Shown one piece after another: positions 10,905 through 23,460 of a stretch of DNA of 64,000 nucleotides. Numbering within the stretch: the first letter of the stretch is position 1; each line of letters starts with the position of its first letter. The notes below the pieces were generated by a model. That model did not search any database, was not told the origin of the DNA, and was given only the letters and a program-made list of their open reading frames with translations. Made by a program: the position numbers and the translations under genes. Source of the stretch: Lottia gigantea (Eukaryota > Mollusca > Gastropoda > Lottiidae); assembly GCF_000327385.1 (NCBI RefSeq), contig NW_008707426.1:143301-207300 (forward strand), read 5' to 3'.

Positions 10905-11345
10905 ATTGAATCCCCCCTTTCCCCTATAAATCCTTACTATAACCCTCCTTCCCTCTATAAATCCTTACTATAACCCTCCTTCCCTCTAAAAATAACCTTA
11001 CTATAACCCTCCTTCCCCCTATAAATCCTTACTATAATCCCCCTTCCCCCTATAAATCCTTACTATAATCCTCCTTCCCTCTATAAATCCTTACTATAAT
11101 CCTCCTTCCCTCAATAAATCCTTACTATAACCCCTCTTTCCCCTATAAATCCTTACTATAATCCTCCTTCCCTCTAAAAAGAACCTTACTATAACCCTCC
11201 TTCCCTCTATACATCCTTACTATAACCCTCCTTCCCCCTATAAATCCTTACTATAACCCCCCTTCCCCCTATAAATCCTTACTATAACCCTCCTTCCCCC
11301 TATAAATCCTTACTATAACCCTTTTCTCTCTATAAATTTTTACTT
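10905..11345. repeat. 30-bp tandem array, CTATAAATCCTTACTAT family, locus 1
   Basis: About 14-15 units of roughly 30 bp, each with CTATAAATCCTTACTATAA and a C-rich spacer. The flanks (CTATTACCCCTTTCAGGATC before; CGTAATTTCCCTTAAG after) recur at the two later arrays. Confidence 0.85.
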
Positions 11346-11835
11346 TTTCGTAATTTCCCTTAAGTTTTCCTTGCAATATTTGTCATGTCAGAGAACATAG
11401 CACTACTAAATGGAAATACTTAAATTTTATGCACTACAATGCATCACATTACCCTCAAATATTTCAAAATTGCCCCTTTTGGGTTAATTACCCCGAGGTT
11501 TAAAAGCCCTGACGTATAGAGTATACAATTCAGCATATTCAAGTCGGAGTGTTTCGGACTAGACAGGGTAATTATAGCAATGTATATCGAGGGTATTTCC
11601 CTGATAATTAGATTATTCCCTGTTAATATACGTACTTTATGCTTCATTGAGCTATAATAACATCTTCTAAAAACGGGCTGAGGACGAACATGAAATTGAG
11701 TTTTACGCCCTACTCGTTTGTCATTTCCTTTCTATCCCCCTTCCGATTTTGAAAATAAAAAGAAGTTTTACGTCCTAACAACGCTATATATACACCAAAT
11801 GAAATTTTGCATGAATTTAGTGAAGCCAATATAAT

Positions 11836-12168
11836 TGACAAGTGCGACATTTTGATTTGAGTCTTGAATATATGTAAATAGTTTTCTAAAATACTAGAAA
11901 TGTACGAAAAACGCATAATTCCTTTAACAATATCTTTAACAAGGAATTTCTATTCTCTATAGATGTCTTTTCTATATATTATATGTTTCAAGAAAAGACG
12001 ACTCGTTTTTTTAGCTTTCAAACGCGGATAATTCTGGACACACGTGGATTTGAAGGCTCAAATTTCGACGGTGGGATGTGAACACTATTACTAATTAGTT
12101 TAGCTAAAAAAAAATACGTTTCTGAGACTAAGATACAGTTAGTAAAAAAATGGAACCTGTCCCTTTAA
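11836..12168 (-). mobile_element. MITE-A copy, reverse
   Basis: Reverse-oriented copy ending GAACCTGTCCCTTTAA. It shows AAGAAAAGACGACTCG, CGCGGATAATTCTGGACAC and GTTTCTGAGACTAAG. Confidence 0.75.
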
Positions 12169-12544
12169 CAGAAAAATAATGAAAACTATACTATAAATAG
12201 CCCCGAGTTGTGTTCTTGTTGTTTCAAAAAGTAATTTGGTCGGAGATGTTAAGAGACGTCTTGACTTCATATTTCTATTACTAGCGCCACTTGAAATCCA
12301 TGCTTCAGTAGCGACCCCTATTAACACCATGATATTTACAAAAACTCATCAATGATCAGCACCATTCACTTCTCTCTGGTTTTTCCTCGACAAGATCGTG
12401 GGTAATTTAGCTGAAAATAAGATGTCGCTACGTCTGCGGTCAAGATAACAAATAGAAGACACCAGTCGCCACGTCTCCGTCCATAAGTCATCTCCTCCGG
12501 GGGTTTTCAACCTATTTCTATTTATTACCTCTTTCATGATCCTT

Positions 12545-12960
12545 GGTCTGTTGTATTACCCTCCTTCCCCCTATAAATCATTACTATTACCTCAATTCCC
12601 CTATAAATGCTTACTATTACCTCAATTCCCCTATAAATCCTTACTATTACCTCCTCCCCCCTATAAATCCTTACTATTACCTCAATTCCCCTATAAATCC
12701 TTACTATTACCCCAATTCCGCTATAAATCCTTATTATTACCCTCCTCCCCCCTATAAATCCTTACTATTACCCCAATTCCGCTATAAATCCTTACTATTA
12801 CCCCAATTCCCCTATAAATCATTACTATTACCTCAATTCCGCTATAAATCCATACTATAATTACCTCCCTGCTCCCTATAAGTCCTTACTATTACCCCCC
12901 TTCTACCTATAAATCATTACTTATACCTCCCTGCTCCCTATAATATTCTTACTATTTCGT
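12545..12960. repeat. 30-bp tandem array, CTATAAATCCTTACTAT family, locus 2
   Basis: About 14 units, many with CTCAATTCCCCTATAAATCC. Because 30 is divisible by 3, reading frames stay open across it (apparent proteins rich in NPYYY or YKSLLLP); these are not genes. Confidence 0.85.
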
Positions 12961-14055
12961 GATTTTCTCTTAGGTTCTCCCTGCAATCATTTTCATGCTG
13001 AAGAATATAGCTTGACTGAATAGAACAACTTAAATTTTAATTGTCAAAGTATTTTATTCTAGACTGAAAAGCGCCTCATTACGACCGACAAATGTCAAAA
13101 GAACGCCTTGGGGATAATCGAAGGGGAAAACCCACATATATCCCCATAAAAGTACAATTCAGAAACACGTCCATAACCTGGCGATTGGCTTATTAAAAGA
13201 GCCGTTCAGAATAAAGTATACATCAATAAATCTTCCTTTTGATTGATAAGGAAAGCCACATAGTCCGACGGCCCGACTTAGATCACATTTATATGTCCAA
13301 CAGCATCGTAAAGTCTAACATTGAAGAACTACGTGTACGTTGGGGATCTCAAAGAACCAATACATAACAAACTTCACAAACGTTCGACCTGGACCAGATG
13401 TACATGTCCGACAGCATTGTATTATTGTAAGGCCTAACATTGAACCTCTACGTGTACGTTTGGGATCTCAAAAGCCCGTCTTGAACAATACATAACAAAC
13501 TTGCGTAATCCAACAAGTCGTTAGGTCGTAAAGTATCGAATAAAGCGCAAAAGCGTGCACGGCTGCTTGACTGGGTTGAGCAAAAAAAAGAAAAACAAAA
13601 ACGACCACCGTGCAGCCGACAAAATCGTAAGTCGTAACATCATTAATGAAGACCAACGACATTACGATATGAATCAAAATAGAATTAACCGACTAAATCA
13701 AATAATGTATTTAGCCCTAAATGGTTTACCATAGAATTGTAGATCGGCCAGAATACGTGGTGGGCGGGGTCTAATAATCTGAATTAATCCCCTTGATTTC
13801 ATTGGTATTATGTTTACCTAATACAATTACTCTTTATTACATTAGAGTTAAGTCCCCTTGATTCACTCCATGACCTCGTTTCTCCAAACGTAAGCCTACT
13901 GTCTTGTGTTGAGCTAATTTCAGCATCAGACTTTTCCAATACACGGAAAGCAATGAAACGTCAAACGGATCTTATAACCAAGGCTTTCTTAAACCAATCA
14001 ATTTGCAACTTGGCTTTTCAACTTTTTTCTTCCTATTACCCCCTTTAAGATCAAT
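12961..14055. other. Intergenic spacer between arrays
   Basis: No coding signal. Between 13311 and 13466 an imperfect repeat with CTACGTGTACGT and GGGATCTCAAA occurs twice, about 120 bp apart. Confidence 0.4.
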
Positions 14056-14059
14056 CATC

Positions 14060-14650
14060 GATTGCATTACCCCCCTCTCCCTGTAAATCCTTATTATTAC
14101 CACTTTCCCCTATGAATCCTTACTATTACCACCCATCCCCTATAAATCCTTAATATAACCACTCTTCCTCCTATAAATCCGTTGGTAGATGACAAGTTAA
14201 CGTTCGCTTCCAGCTTCCTAGATATCGCAAACTAGGTAGTTGTTTGTAGACGTAATAGTTGGTAGTCGGATTTGTTCAAATTGGATGATTCTGTGTTGTT
14301 GGTTTGGTTGTTAGATCTAGTCGGGTTGAAATGACATGGCGGTAAAACTCGGCCCTGGATGGTGTGGCGTGAGTTACTCGATCTCCTTCATTCTTCTAAA
14401 CTTGTTGATTGGTAGTCGAATGGTTTCCTTACTATTACCCCTCTTACCCCTATAAATCCTTCACATTGCCCCTCTTCCCCTTATAAATCATTATTATTTC
14501 CCCCCCTCCCCTTCCTCCTATAAATGTTTACTATTACCCCCTTCCTCCTATAAATCCTTATTATTCTCCCTATAAATCCTTACTATTACCCCCTTCCCCT
14601 ATAAATCCTTAATACTAACCAGCTCCCACCTATAAATTCCTTACTAGTTC
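14060..14650. repeat. 30-bp array locus 3, split by an insertion
   Basis: Family units lie at 14060-14180 and again at 14420-14650. The stretch between them is an unrelated dispersed element (14181-14420). Confidence 0.8.
14181..14420 (+). mobile_element. Dispersed element D, about 240 bp
   Basis: Begins GTTGGTAGATGACAAGTTAA and ends near TTGATTGGTAGTCGAATGG. It carries GACATGGCGGTAAAACTCGG and GTGGCGTGAGTTACTCG. A second copy in reverse lies at 26591-26930. It interrupts the 30-bp array, so it inserted after the array formed or was captured by it. Confidence 0.65.
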
Positions 14651-15255
14651 ATGATTTTCTCTTAGGTTTAGAATATAACCGGACTGAATAGAACGTCTTA
14701 GATGATAATTGTCAAATTTTATATTAGACTACAAAGCTCCTCACCACCCCTTCCTCCAAAAATTTCCAAATCACCTCCTTGTTGTTGAAACAATATTAAT
14801 TGTGACATTCATTTGACATTAAGTGTCAAGGAAAAGTGAGCCCTCCTCGTTTTTTAAAAATTACAAAAGAACATTGGTATAGTATCAGAATGAGTGTGTT
14901 TCAAATAAAATATTTCATACCTTCTTCAAAGAAACAGTCACCAAGTTAGAACTTAGGATTTCGCAAGACGATGTTCATCTTGCGTCATTAAATTACAAAG
15001 GCAAGCCTATATACAGGATGTACAGTAATTAATTCCGACACGTTAATCCGTATTCCGATATCTTTTTATTAGTCGAATTGTGTCAAGGTGTATCTTTGTA
15101 TTTTGTCAATATTTACCTTCCATAATTAAGTGTAAATTGACACATTTGGCTTTTCACAAAGGTCTATTTTGTGATTTCAGATCGTGATACAAATCTTTTA
15201 TATCCGTGAATAGATATCGAAGACTAGGCTAGGTATAAGTGTGCATAGTGTTGTG

Positions 15256-15614
15256 TAGACCGAAACATCTGCCTCTATTTCAGCCTTTGATAGCTATTTG
15301 GAAAGTTGTCGACTGGTGTACAGACAGAAAAACTAGGCTCTGTTTCACGGAAATTTTCCGCAACTCCTAAGGTTGGGTTTTTAAAACTCATTTATCTAAT
15401 TCGGATCCGCCAATCCCAGATATATTCTGAAAGATTGATATTTTTGTAGTTCATACCATCATAATCCCCCTACACCATTTGTGGTTCCATCAATTTTTTT
15501 TAACTTTACTGAGAGGTGTGGAAAACATAGCCTAGTTTTTCTGAACCTACTCCTGCCGAAAAAATTGTCAACATGTCTATCAAAGGCTGGGTTAGAGGCA
15601 GATGTTTCGGACTT
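15256..15614. mobile_element. MITE-H copy 1
   Basis: The left end GACCGAAACATCTGCCTCT is mirrored by the right end AGAGGCAGATGTTTCGGAC. The inverted homology continues inward (TTTGATAGCTATTTGGAAAG against the complement near 15570). About 359 bp. Confidence 0.7.
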
Positions 15615-15699
15615 AGTGTTTTGATATGTATTTTATTAAGAATTCGGTGATATAAACGATTAGACCTGTTCTCATTATATTCCGTATTGTCATAAACGT

Positions 15700-15994
15700 A
15701 TAGGTTCGACCGTTTGACCAATCATACTTTAGTCTCAGAAACAGGAATTTTTTAGCTAAGTCAATCAGTAATAGTGTTCACAGCTAACTGTCCAAATTTG
15801 AGCCTTCAAATCCACGTGTGTCCAGAATAACCCGCTTTTTAGTTAAAAAGTTACATATATAGAAATAGAAAGTGAAATTCCTAGTTTGGGGTATTTTTTG
15901 AAGGAATTATGTACATTTCTAGTACTTCTGAAGACTATTTACAAATATTCAAGTCCCAAATCCACCAACAAAAAAGGCCAATCTGTCCCTTTAA
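15700..15994 (+). mobile_element. MITE-A copy, 5' end eroded
   Basis: TAGGTTCGACCGTTTGACCA at the left, GTCTCAGAAACAGGAATTTT inside, and CCAATCTGTCCCTTTAA at the right. Confidence 0.75.
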
Positions 15995-16232
15995 AAGAAG
16001 AATATAATGTTGTGGTTGAATCGTAAAAACTATCTTTTGAATCATGAAACCCACCAAACTGTCTCAGGAGGACAATATATCATCTATTGGGTTTATCCCA
16101 CGCACATAGATTGTACGAGTTTGTCAACAATCATTTTATTGACTACATAGCGAGAAAATTACGTTAATATCAACAGTGTTGTAGCCAATGCCCTCACTTT
16201 GATTCCGGTCTATATTAGCTCAAACCAAAGTG

Positions 16233-16545
16233 AAAAAGTAGCAAGTAAAACTCCAATTCATATTATTTAATTTGGCACCTACAATATATTTCGTCACGAT
16301 CCAGGTATAAAACTTCGAAATGTCAGCTAAACCCAGTGTAGAAAAGTAGGATTTGAAACTTCATTTCGTTTCATAAAATTTCGCACCTATATCATTTGTC
16401 GTCACTAACCAGATGTAAAACTTTGAAACGACAGCTCAAACCAGAGTAGAAAAGTAGGACGTAAAACTCCATTTTATTTCATTTAATTTGGTACCTATAT
16501 CATTTGTCGTCTTGATCCAGACGCAAAACGTCGAAACGTCGTTTT
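16233..16545. repeat. 108-bp tandem array containing SINE tail sequence
   Basis: Three units start near 16233, 16341 and 16449. Each holds a variant of AAAAGTAGGACGTAAAACTC plus CATTTCATTTAATTT, which is the SINE 3' end, followed by about 60 bp with ACCTATATCATTTGTCGTC that is not in the SINE. Confidence 0.65.
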
Positions 16546-16930
16546 TAATTGCTTTATATCTCTTCCAAGACGGTTATTCTAATCTACAATATCAATGTTA
16601 TATACTATCCACCCCGGGCTATCTAAAGCAGGTGTTTTGTGTCGTGTAGGTTTGTATTCATAATCCCCCTTAGATTAGAGAATCTATCGTCTCCTTCAGT
16701 AAAAGGTCATAATTCACCAGAATGGCGATCATTACCGACCAATTTCCCCAATCTTCTAGCCTAATTGTTATTTCAAACGACGGGAATCACTTCTGATTGG
16801 CTAATAATTGGGAATCTGCACATGGGGCCTAAATGTTCCGAATCGAGTTTATTCAAGAATGCTTTTCTTTATGAACGCCTAGAAGATATGCTAACATTTC
16901 TATATCTTATCATTCTTATTGCTTTATCAA

Positions 16931-17291
16931 TTTCGTTTCGTTAATTTTCTGTCGACTACTTGCTCTTATCGTCTTAGATACAGCTCTGGACATATTTCGT
17001 TTCGTTTTTTTTTTTCTGTGAACTACTTCCTCTTACCGATTTAGATACAGCTCTAGAAATATTTCGTTTCGTTAATTTTCTGTGAACTACTTCCTCTTAC
17101 CGATTTAGATACAGCTCAAGACATTTCGTTTCGTTAATTTTCGGTGGACTTCTTAACTTGCTCTTATCGACTCAGATACAGTTCCAGACATATTTCGTTT
17201 CGTTTATTTTCTGTGAACTACTTCCTTTTACCGATTTATTTACAGCTCTAGACATATTTCGTTCCGTTTATTTTCTGTGAACTACTTCCTC
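16931..17291. repeat. 65-bp tandem array, six units
   Basis: TTTCGTTTCGTT recurs at 16931, 16995, 17062, 17123 and 17192, with a TTTCGTTCCGTT variant at 17257. Each unit carries CTGTGAACTACTTCCTCTTA and GATTTAGATACAGCTC variants. Confidence 0.8.
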
Positions 17292-17552
17292 TAGCATCAA
17301 TTTGCACAATTTCAATTTTCAGGCAGACGTCTGTGGTTCCTGTCATTCAACAAAATAACTAGAAGCGTTTCATGACGTCACTAATAAAATATTTTTTTTT
17401 TTTATCTCATATGGCAATTTGCGATTAGAGACGTCATCAAACATAAATTAGTGGAATTGCAGGAACCACAGACGTCTGAGTTAAAATAAGAATAGTGCAA
17501 GTGTACCCGATACCCATAGAGAATTTAGAAAATCTATTTACAATCTATTTAA
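17292..17552. mobile_element. MITE-B, 5'-truncated, joined to the 65-bp array
   Basis: Starts directly at TAGCATCAATTTGCAC with no left end and finishes ACAATCTATTTAA. The junction with the array has no spacer. Confidence 0.75.
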
Positions 17553-17930
17553 GTCTTAAACTTTGCACTACACTATAGCTCGTGTTAAACTCAACATAAG
17601 CAGAAAAAGATATAAATATGTTCGTTTGATAAAATAAGTCATTAGTAAACCGCTTAGCCTACTGATAGCTGGTATTGTTGATGTTTTGTAGTTGTTTACA
17701 ACGATTGTCAATTCCTTGGAGGACCACGACCTATACATAAACAAAATATTCAGTGATTACTTCCGACACGTTTATTCATGTTCTCATTTCTTTATATTTT
17801 GTCTAATCATGTCGAGATGAGATGGTTTGTATCAAATAATATCACAAAAAAACTTGACAGAATTCAACAAATGCAAATTTCCACGCAATTTAGCCATGTT
17901 GATGATGCATGTAGAATGATATATATGAAG

Positions 17931-18446
17931 TTAAAGTGACTGATTCGCCAACCATTTGACCAATTAGAAACGAGGATTTAACAGCTCACCGTCGAAATTT
18001 GAGCCTTCAATTCCAGAATCATCCGAGTTTAAAATTTAAAGATAGTGAACCACAGCCGTATACGCCCACCACGGCATGCGGATGGTAAATATTCAAGATT
18101 TTGGGGCAAGGGCAATAACTTTGCTTCTAACGGTCGAAAAAGCTCAAATTCGAACTTGATCTGCCTTTTATGAATATGTATACACATCAAAAAATCTAGT
18201 TTTTACAAGCAAATATTGACGGACGGACGGACCGACGGACGGACAGGGGTGCCGACAATATACGTCCACATAGGGAGATGTGGGCGTTTAAAAAGACGAC
18301 TCGTCTTTACTTGAGACTCTGTCATATAGAAAAGACATATATAAATAGGAAATTCCTGGTTTGTTCATTTCTAGTACTTCTTAAGACTATTTACATACAT
18401 TCAAGACCCAAATCAATCTCCTAAAATGGCAAACCTGTCCCTTTAA
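17931..18446 (+). mobile_element. MITE-A copy interrupted by a MITE-C
   Basis: Starts TTAAAGTGACTGATTCGCC and ends GCAAACCTGTCCCTTTAA. The interior is split at 18059-18290 by a different element, after which MITE-A resumes with AAGACGACTCGTCTTTACTT. Confidence 0.8.
18059..18290. mobile_element. MITE-C, short copy nested in MITE-A
   Basis: Left end TATACGCCCACC, right end ATGTGGGCGTTTA, with GACGGACGGACGGACCGACG just inside the right end. It has a single interior monomer, unlike the expanded copy at 53400. Confidence 0.75.
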
Positions 18447-18835
18447 ATAATAATTCATTTTCGACGAGAGCATCTGTCATAACGAAAAAAAAAATCGCTG
18501 CTAAATCCCACACACTTTCAATTTTGAGAAAAACATATAAATGATATAACAAATTAGAAATTCCATAAGGCCAGTCAACTCATCATTAAGCTAATAGAAA
18601 TATCATTACGAACTTTTTACCACGAAATACAACTTAATCGCTCTCTAGAGTTTTAAAACAGGATTATCGTTCGTGATATCCTAATCTGATTTTACTACAT
18701 CATCTTATAATTAAGTCTAACGCTAAAAATCTAATTAAAATATAGCTCTCGATATTTGGCTTCGTTTTTGCCTGTGTCTCGACTAACTCTTTCTAGATCT
18801 TAAGAAAATGAACTTTAGAAACCAGTCAAGGTTTT

Positions 18836-19187
18836 GCTAGATTGTTACTCTAGTTTGCTATAGTGTAAAAAATAGGTTTATCTAGATTGTTAATTTAGTT
18901 TGTTATACAGCAGGATATAGGTTTATCTAGATTGTTTTAAATTTAGACAAAGCTTTAGCTAGATTGTTACTCTAGTTTGCTATAGTGTAGAAAATAGGTT
19001 TATCTAGATTGTTATTCTAGTTTTCTATACAGCAAGATATAGATTTATCTAGATTGATACTTTTGTTTGCATTAGAGCAGGCTATAGATTTATCTAGATT
19101 GTTACTCTAGTTTGGGGTAGAATAAAGGTTTATCTAGATTGTTACTCTAGTTTGCTATAGGGCAGGATTTTGGTTTATCTAGATACT
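18836..19187. repeat. Imperfect tandem array, unit about 45-50 bp
   Basis: CTAGATTGTTACTCTAGTTT and GGTTTATCTAGATTG recur about eight times with variable spacing. Confidence 0.7.
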
Positions 19188-19189
19188 GT

Positions 19190-19670
19190 ACACAGAATCT
19201 AACACCTTTAGAGTTACTCTATTGTGGCAGCCTGTAAGGTTAGATAGAGGTTTTATCTGGATTGTTAAGGTTAGATATGCCACTAGTTTTACACAGATCC
19301 TAACACCTTTAGAGTTACTCTATTGTGGTAGCCTGTAAGGTTAGATAAAGGTTTTATCTGAATTGTTAAGGTTAGATATGCCACTAGTTTTACACAGATC
19401 CTAACACCTTTAGAGTTACTCTATTGTGGTAGTCTGTAAGGTTAGTATAGGTTTTATCTGAGTTGTTAAGGTTAGATATGCCACTAGTTTTACATAGATC
19501 CTAACACCTTTAGAGTTACTCTTAGTGTGGTAGCCTGTAAGGTTAGGTTTAGGTTTTATCTGGATTGTTAAGGTTAGATATGCCACTAGTTTTACACAGA
19601 TCCTAACACCTTTAGAGTTACTCTACTGTGGTAGCCTGTAAGGTTAGATAAAGGTTTTATCTGGATATGA
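19190..19670. repeat. 101-bp tandem array, about 4.7 units
   Basis: TAACACCTTTAGAGTTACTC recurs near 19200, 19301, 19402, 19502 and 19604. Each unit also has GTAGCCTGTAAGGTTAG and TTAAGGTTAGATATGCC. It abuts the preceding array and shares its TTTATCT and GATTGTTA words, so the two may be related. Confidence 0.85.
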
Positions 19671-19899
19671 ACATCTAAAGAAAATATGTGACTAATTTGG
19701 TCTATTTTTAATCCATAAAACCAATTTTTGTGAACCTTATCAACTCTACTTCGATAGCAACTGACACCAAATAACATGTCGCATCAACAAAGCAACGTAT
19801 TGGATTTTTACTGAGTCAATATAGACTGTACTCTCGTCCAAAATATCAATGGAATGTTCCGCTTCAGAATCTATACTGCTCAGTTGACATGGTCACCTC

Positions 19900-20226
19900 T
19901 TAAAGGGATAGGTTCGCCATCCGTTTGGCCAATTGAACCTTAGTCTCAGAAATGGGAATTCTTTTGTTAAACTTATCAATAATAGTCTTCACAGCCTACA
20001 GTCGAAATCTGAGTCTTCAAATCCTCGTGTGTCACAATTATCCGTGTCAGAAAGTTAAATCAACAAGCCGTCTTTTCTTGAAACTATGCCATATTTAGAA
20101 AAAAACATATATAGAAAGTGAAATTCCTAGTATGAGATATTTTTGAAGGAATTGTGCGTTTTTGTACATTTCTAGAACTTCTTAATATTCTCTACAAACC
20201 CCGCAAAGGCGAATCTGTCTCTTTAA
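19900..20226 (+). mobile_element. MITE-A, complete copy
   Basis: TTAAAGGGATAGGTTCGCCA at the left and GGCGAATCTGTCTCTTTAA at the right, 327 bp, with all internal landmarks. A good reference copy for the family. Confidence 0.85.
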
Positions 20227-22110
20227 TATAAGTACTGTGTCGGTGTCGCTAAGGTATAGGCGGAAGTTAATAACCGGAAGTGGTTCATTGTAATGTTCAT
20301 ATGGTAGGCCCTATCTATCCATTAATATTGAATGAACTATGAGAGCGAGTCTCTCATTTACACCTCTATTTAAATTTTAAGAACTTTATCAAATTTCTTT
20401 GGGGGCTTAACCCGATAGGAGAAAATTCGCCTACTACATATACTACGATTTTTTTCTTTCCAAAAGTCAAATCCGTGACTAGAGCAGACTATCAGGATAA
20501 AAATAGCAAATCAAAGCAATCAAATATTGACAATAAACCAAAAACTTTGTCCTTTATCGTCTTTTCTTTCTTTACAAAACCTTCGGCGTCGATAATTCTG
20601 ATAAAATCTCTTTATTATCTCCCCTCCCACTACTCTTCAAACACAGAGTTAGAAATACTCCAAAGAAGTTCATAGAAGATGTGAACATGTCCTGGCTACT
20701 CTAAATGATTACAGATTTTGCCTTTAGAAACACTCAAACTTTTTGCAGTGAATAGTTCGGCCTTTTCTTTTTAAAGATAAACTAACCTAAAACTCGAGAA
20801 TCCGTCTTAAGGACTTTTTAAAATGAATAATCGTTTCGTTTTATCTTTTTACCCACACATTCCATAATTTAAATCCATATAGAATAAAAAAGTGCAACGA
20901 AACAGAAAAAAAACACAATCGGCAGAAAAACGGTCAGAAGACAATTATTGCCAAATATCATGACGTCATGGAGCAAAGCATTTCAAAATCCTTGATCCTT
21001 ACCGACGTCAATATTGTTACTCTTTCATAAACCCCCCCCCCCCCTCCTCCTCCAACCTTTTATATACTTGGTTCAAGGGAAGAGCCAGGCCAAACTCTCA
21101 TTCCCCGGTACTTCAAAGACAAGGAGTTGATAAGCACTCTAGGGGCATCATTTAACAGAGTAAGTGCGGCAAAGTACACTTCAAAACTTCAAAGACAAAG
21201 ATCAAAGACAAAGGGTGGATCTGTAATTGACAAGAGACTAATAGCTAATGTGTGTACCTCAAACCACATCAATGACCATATCATTTAAGAATCTTAAAAA
21301 CAAAGCGAATGAATACAAAGGCGATATCCTGGAAGTTTGCGGCCTGGTCGCTCGTTAATTCTGAATCTTAAAAGCGCTGACCGTCATTCTCCCGCTGTGT
21401 CATTGTTGCCATTAATAGATGCATATAGTTTGAAGGCAGAGCAATGGATGCTGGATAGTTTGAATCCCCCCCCCCCCCCACACACACACACATCGCCTTA
21501 CATAGACCTGCAATTAAGAAAGTGTCAAATAAAGTAGATTAACGGGTGTAAAACTCCATATAATAATTCATCATTAATGCAATATAGTATAGAACAGTAG
21601 GATATAAAAACTTCAATAGTCCAATAATGTACAGAACAGAAGAAACCTAAAACTCCATTTCAGTTCATTAGCCCACAAAACGATGTAGTTAATATCATAA
21701 CAACTGTAATTTTATAAACAAAACTTTCAGAATCAAGATATCCTGTAAGACTGGATGATCATAAATCATGCTAAGAGATCATATTGTTCATGATTGCATA
21801 CTAATGACTGGTAAATGAAGTCTAAATTAGGATTCATTTTGCCAATGAGGTTGGGTTAATCATATTAAGAACATTAGGCTTACACCTTCAATAGAAATAG
21901 CTCGCCTGCGGCACATTTCTACGACTCTCGTACAAAATGCAATATGGCGGCATAATTCCTGGATTTGTTGCCATGGTAACGATTGGAGCAGGTGAACCAA
22001 GGTTTATGGAGTAACTTATAGTATATTTTTTTTCAGGATAAGTCTGAAAATGCTCCATATTTATCTTTTGTGACCTTTATCTATTAAAGATGTGTTGTCA
22101 TCTAAATTTT
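20227..22110. other. Intergenic, no gene seen
   Basis: Contains poly-C tracts near 21032-21045 and 21468-21480 (the second followed by CA repeats) and an RFX-type motif at 21967. Eroded SINE-tail pieces occur near 21550 and 21650. No coding frame looks real. Confidence 0.4.
21967..21980. promoter_or_regulatory. RFX X-box-like palindrome
   Basis: GTTGCCATGGTAAC fits the RFX dimer consensus (GTTGCC, 2-nt gap, GGTAAC). ATGGCGGC lies about 20 bp upstream. No gene was found next to it, so function is unproven. Confidence 0.35.
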
Positions 22111-22117
22111 TGCGATA

Positions 22118-22345
22118 CCAGCTGATGGAACTCAATTTCAGCTGTATTAATCATCAAATAAAAATGTACTCCTCTAGCTGATGAAACTCAATTTCAGCTA
22201 TCTTTGTAAGCTTTCTTTATAATCAACTAAAAATGTACTTCTCCAGCTGATACAGCCCAATTTCAGCTATCTGAATAGTCTAAATATTTACTTTATTAGT
22301 TGATAGAACTTAAGCTAATTTCAGCTATCTTTATTCGCACAATTA
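22118..22345 (+). repeat. Short array of the AGCTGATAGAACTCAATTTCAGCT family
   Basis: Four units of about 52-68 bp start near 22118, 22176, 22244 and 22296. The same family appears in reverse at 51356-51720. Confidence 0.7.
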
Positions 22346-22640
22346 TTCAGGATAAATAAACGACTTGGGGTGAAAGGTTTTACTGACGTCACTCCATCTT
22401 CACTTTCTGTTTTCGGTGATACAAAGATATCATCCGTAACAAATGCATGTCAGAATATTAATCGGAAACAAACTGACCCAAAAAATAAATCGTAAATTTC
22501 TATTTATTTCTGATAACGAGAAGAAATTTTAAGATTAACCTTTCACCGAATTTTCTGCCAAAGGTCGCCATTTTGACGGTCGTCAACCGCCATGTTTGAT
22601 TCAGAGATGCGTATTTGATAATATCTGATAGGCCTATATG

Positions 22641-22975
22641 TTAAAGGGGTTGTAAAGAAGTTTATAATTTTTTTTTATGTGTATCGGAGACACTGATAGC
22701 ATCAAATTGCATCATTCCAATTTTCAATCAGACGTCTGTGGTTCCTGCAATTCCACTCAAACTATGTGTGTATTGCGTCTCTAATTGTTACGGGCCTTGT
22801 GTGACAAAGCTTAATTTGCGATTAGTGACGTCATCAAACACATAGTTTTAGTGGAATTGCAGGAACCACAGACGTCTGATTGAAAATTGTAATGGCGCAA
22901 ATTGATGCTATCAGTGTCCCCGATACAAATAGAACTTTTTGAAAACCTCTTAACAATCACTTTAAATGATGTCTA
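22641..22975. mobile_element. MITE-B, complete copy
   Basis: TTAAAGGGGTTGTAAAGAAG at the left and CAATCACTTTAA at the right, 335 bp. One arm reads GATTAGTGACGTCATCAAAC. The opposite arm is recognisable but has lost the perfect CRE palindrome. Confidence 0.85.
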
Positions 22976-23164
22976 CTGTAATGTTTTTATTTATAAAATC
23001 TCATTTCTTATTGATTAATAGGAAAAATATATACTTTTTACTTTCCAGCATGAAAGGTAGACTAATGTATTAGGAAGCTATTGCCTAGTGATTGAGAATC
23101 GAATATGAGGTTAAGAAATCCACACCGGAAACAAATTAATTTTAATTGAAGTAAATATTTCATA

Positions 23165-23460
23165 AAATCATAAATGCATTACGGCGGACCATAAGCAGTG
23201 CGCAATTTGGGAAATTAGCGTATACTAGAGTACATTGTCTAAAAGGCGTACACTATAATACATGTATTACGGTGGACCATAAGCAGTGCGCAATTTGGTA
23301 AATTGACGTATACTATAGTCTTATAAGAATAATTATAATGTAATAATACATTACGGTGGACCACACGCAGTGCAGACATGTACTCAATCTTATAGAAGTA
23401 AATGTTATAAATAAATGTTTAACGATGTGCGCAATGAGGGAAATTAGACTTGTTAGAGTA
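23165..23460. repeat. Array of about 82-95 bp units
   Basis: ATTACGGCGGACCATAAGCA or a close variant recurs near 23175, 23269 and 23351, with GTGCGCAATTTGG after the first two and a final partial unit near 23425. Confidence 0.7.

Noticed and set aside
12536-12860. Proline/tyrosine-rich frames (YKSLLLP, NPYYY)
   Set aside because: Reading of the 30-bp array; no initiation context, and period divisible by three explains the openness.
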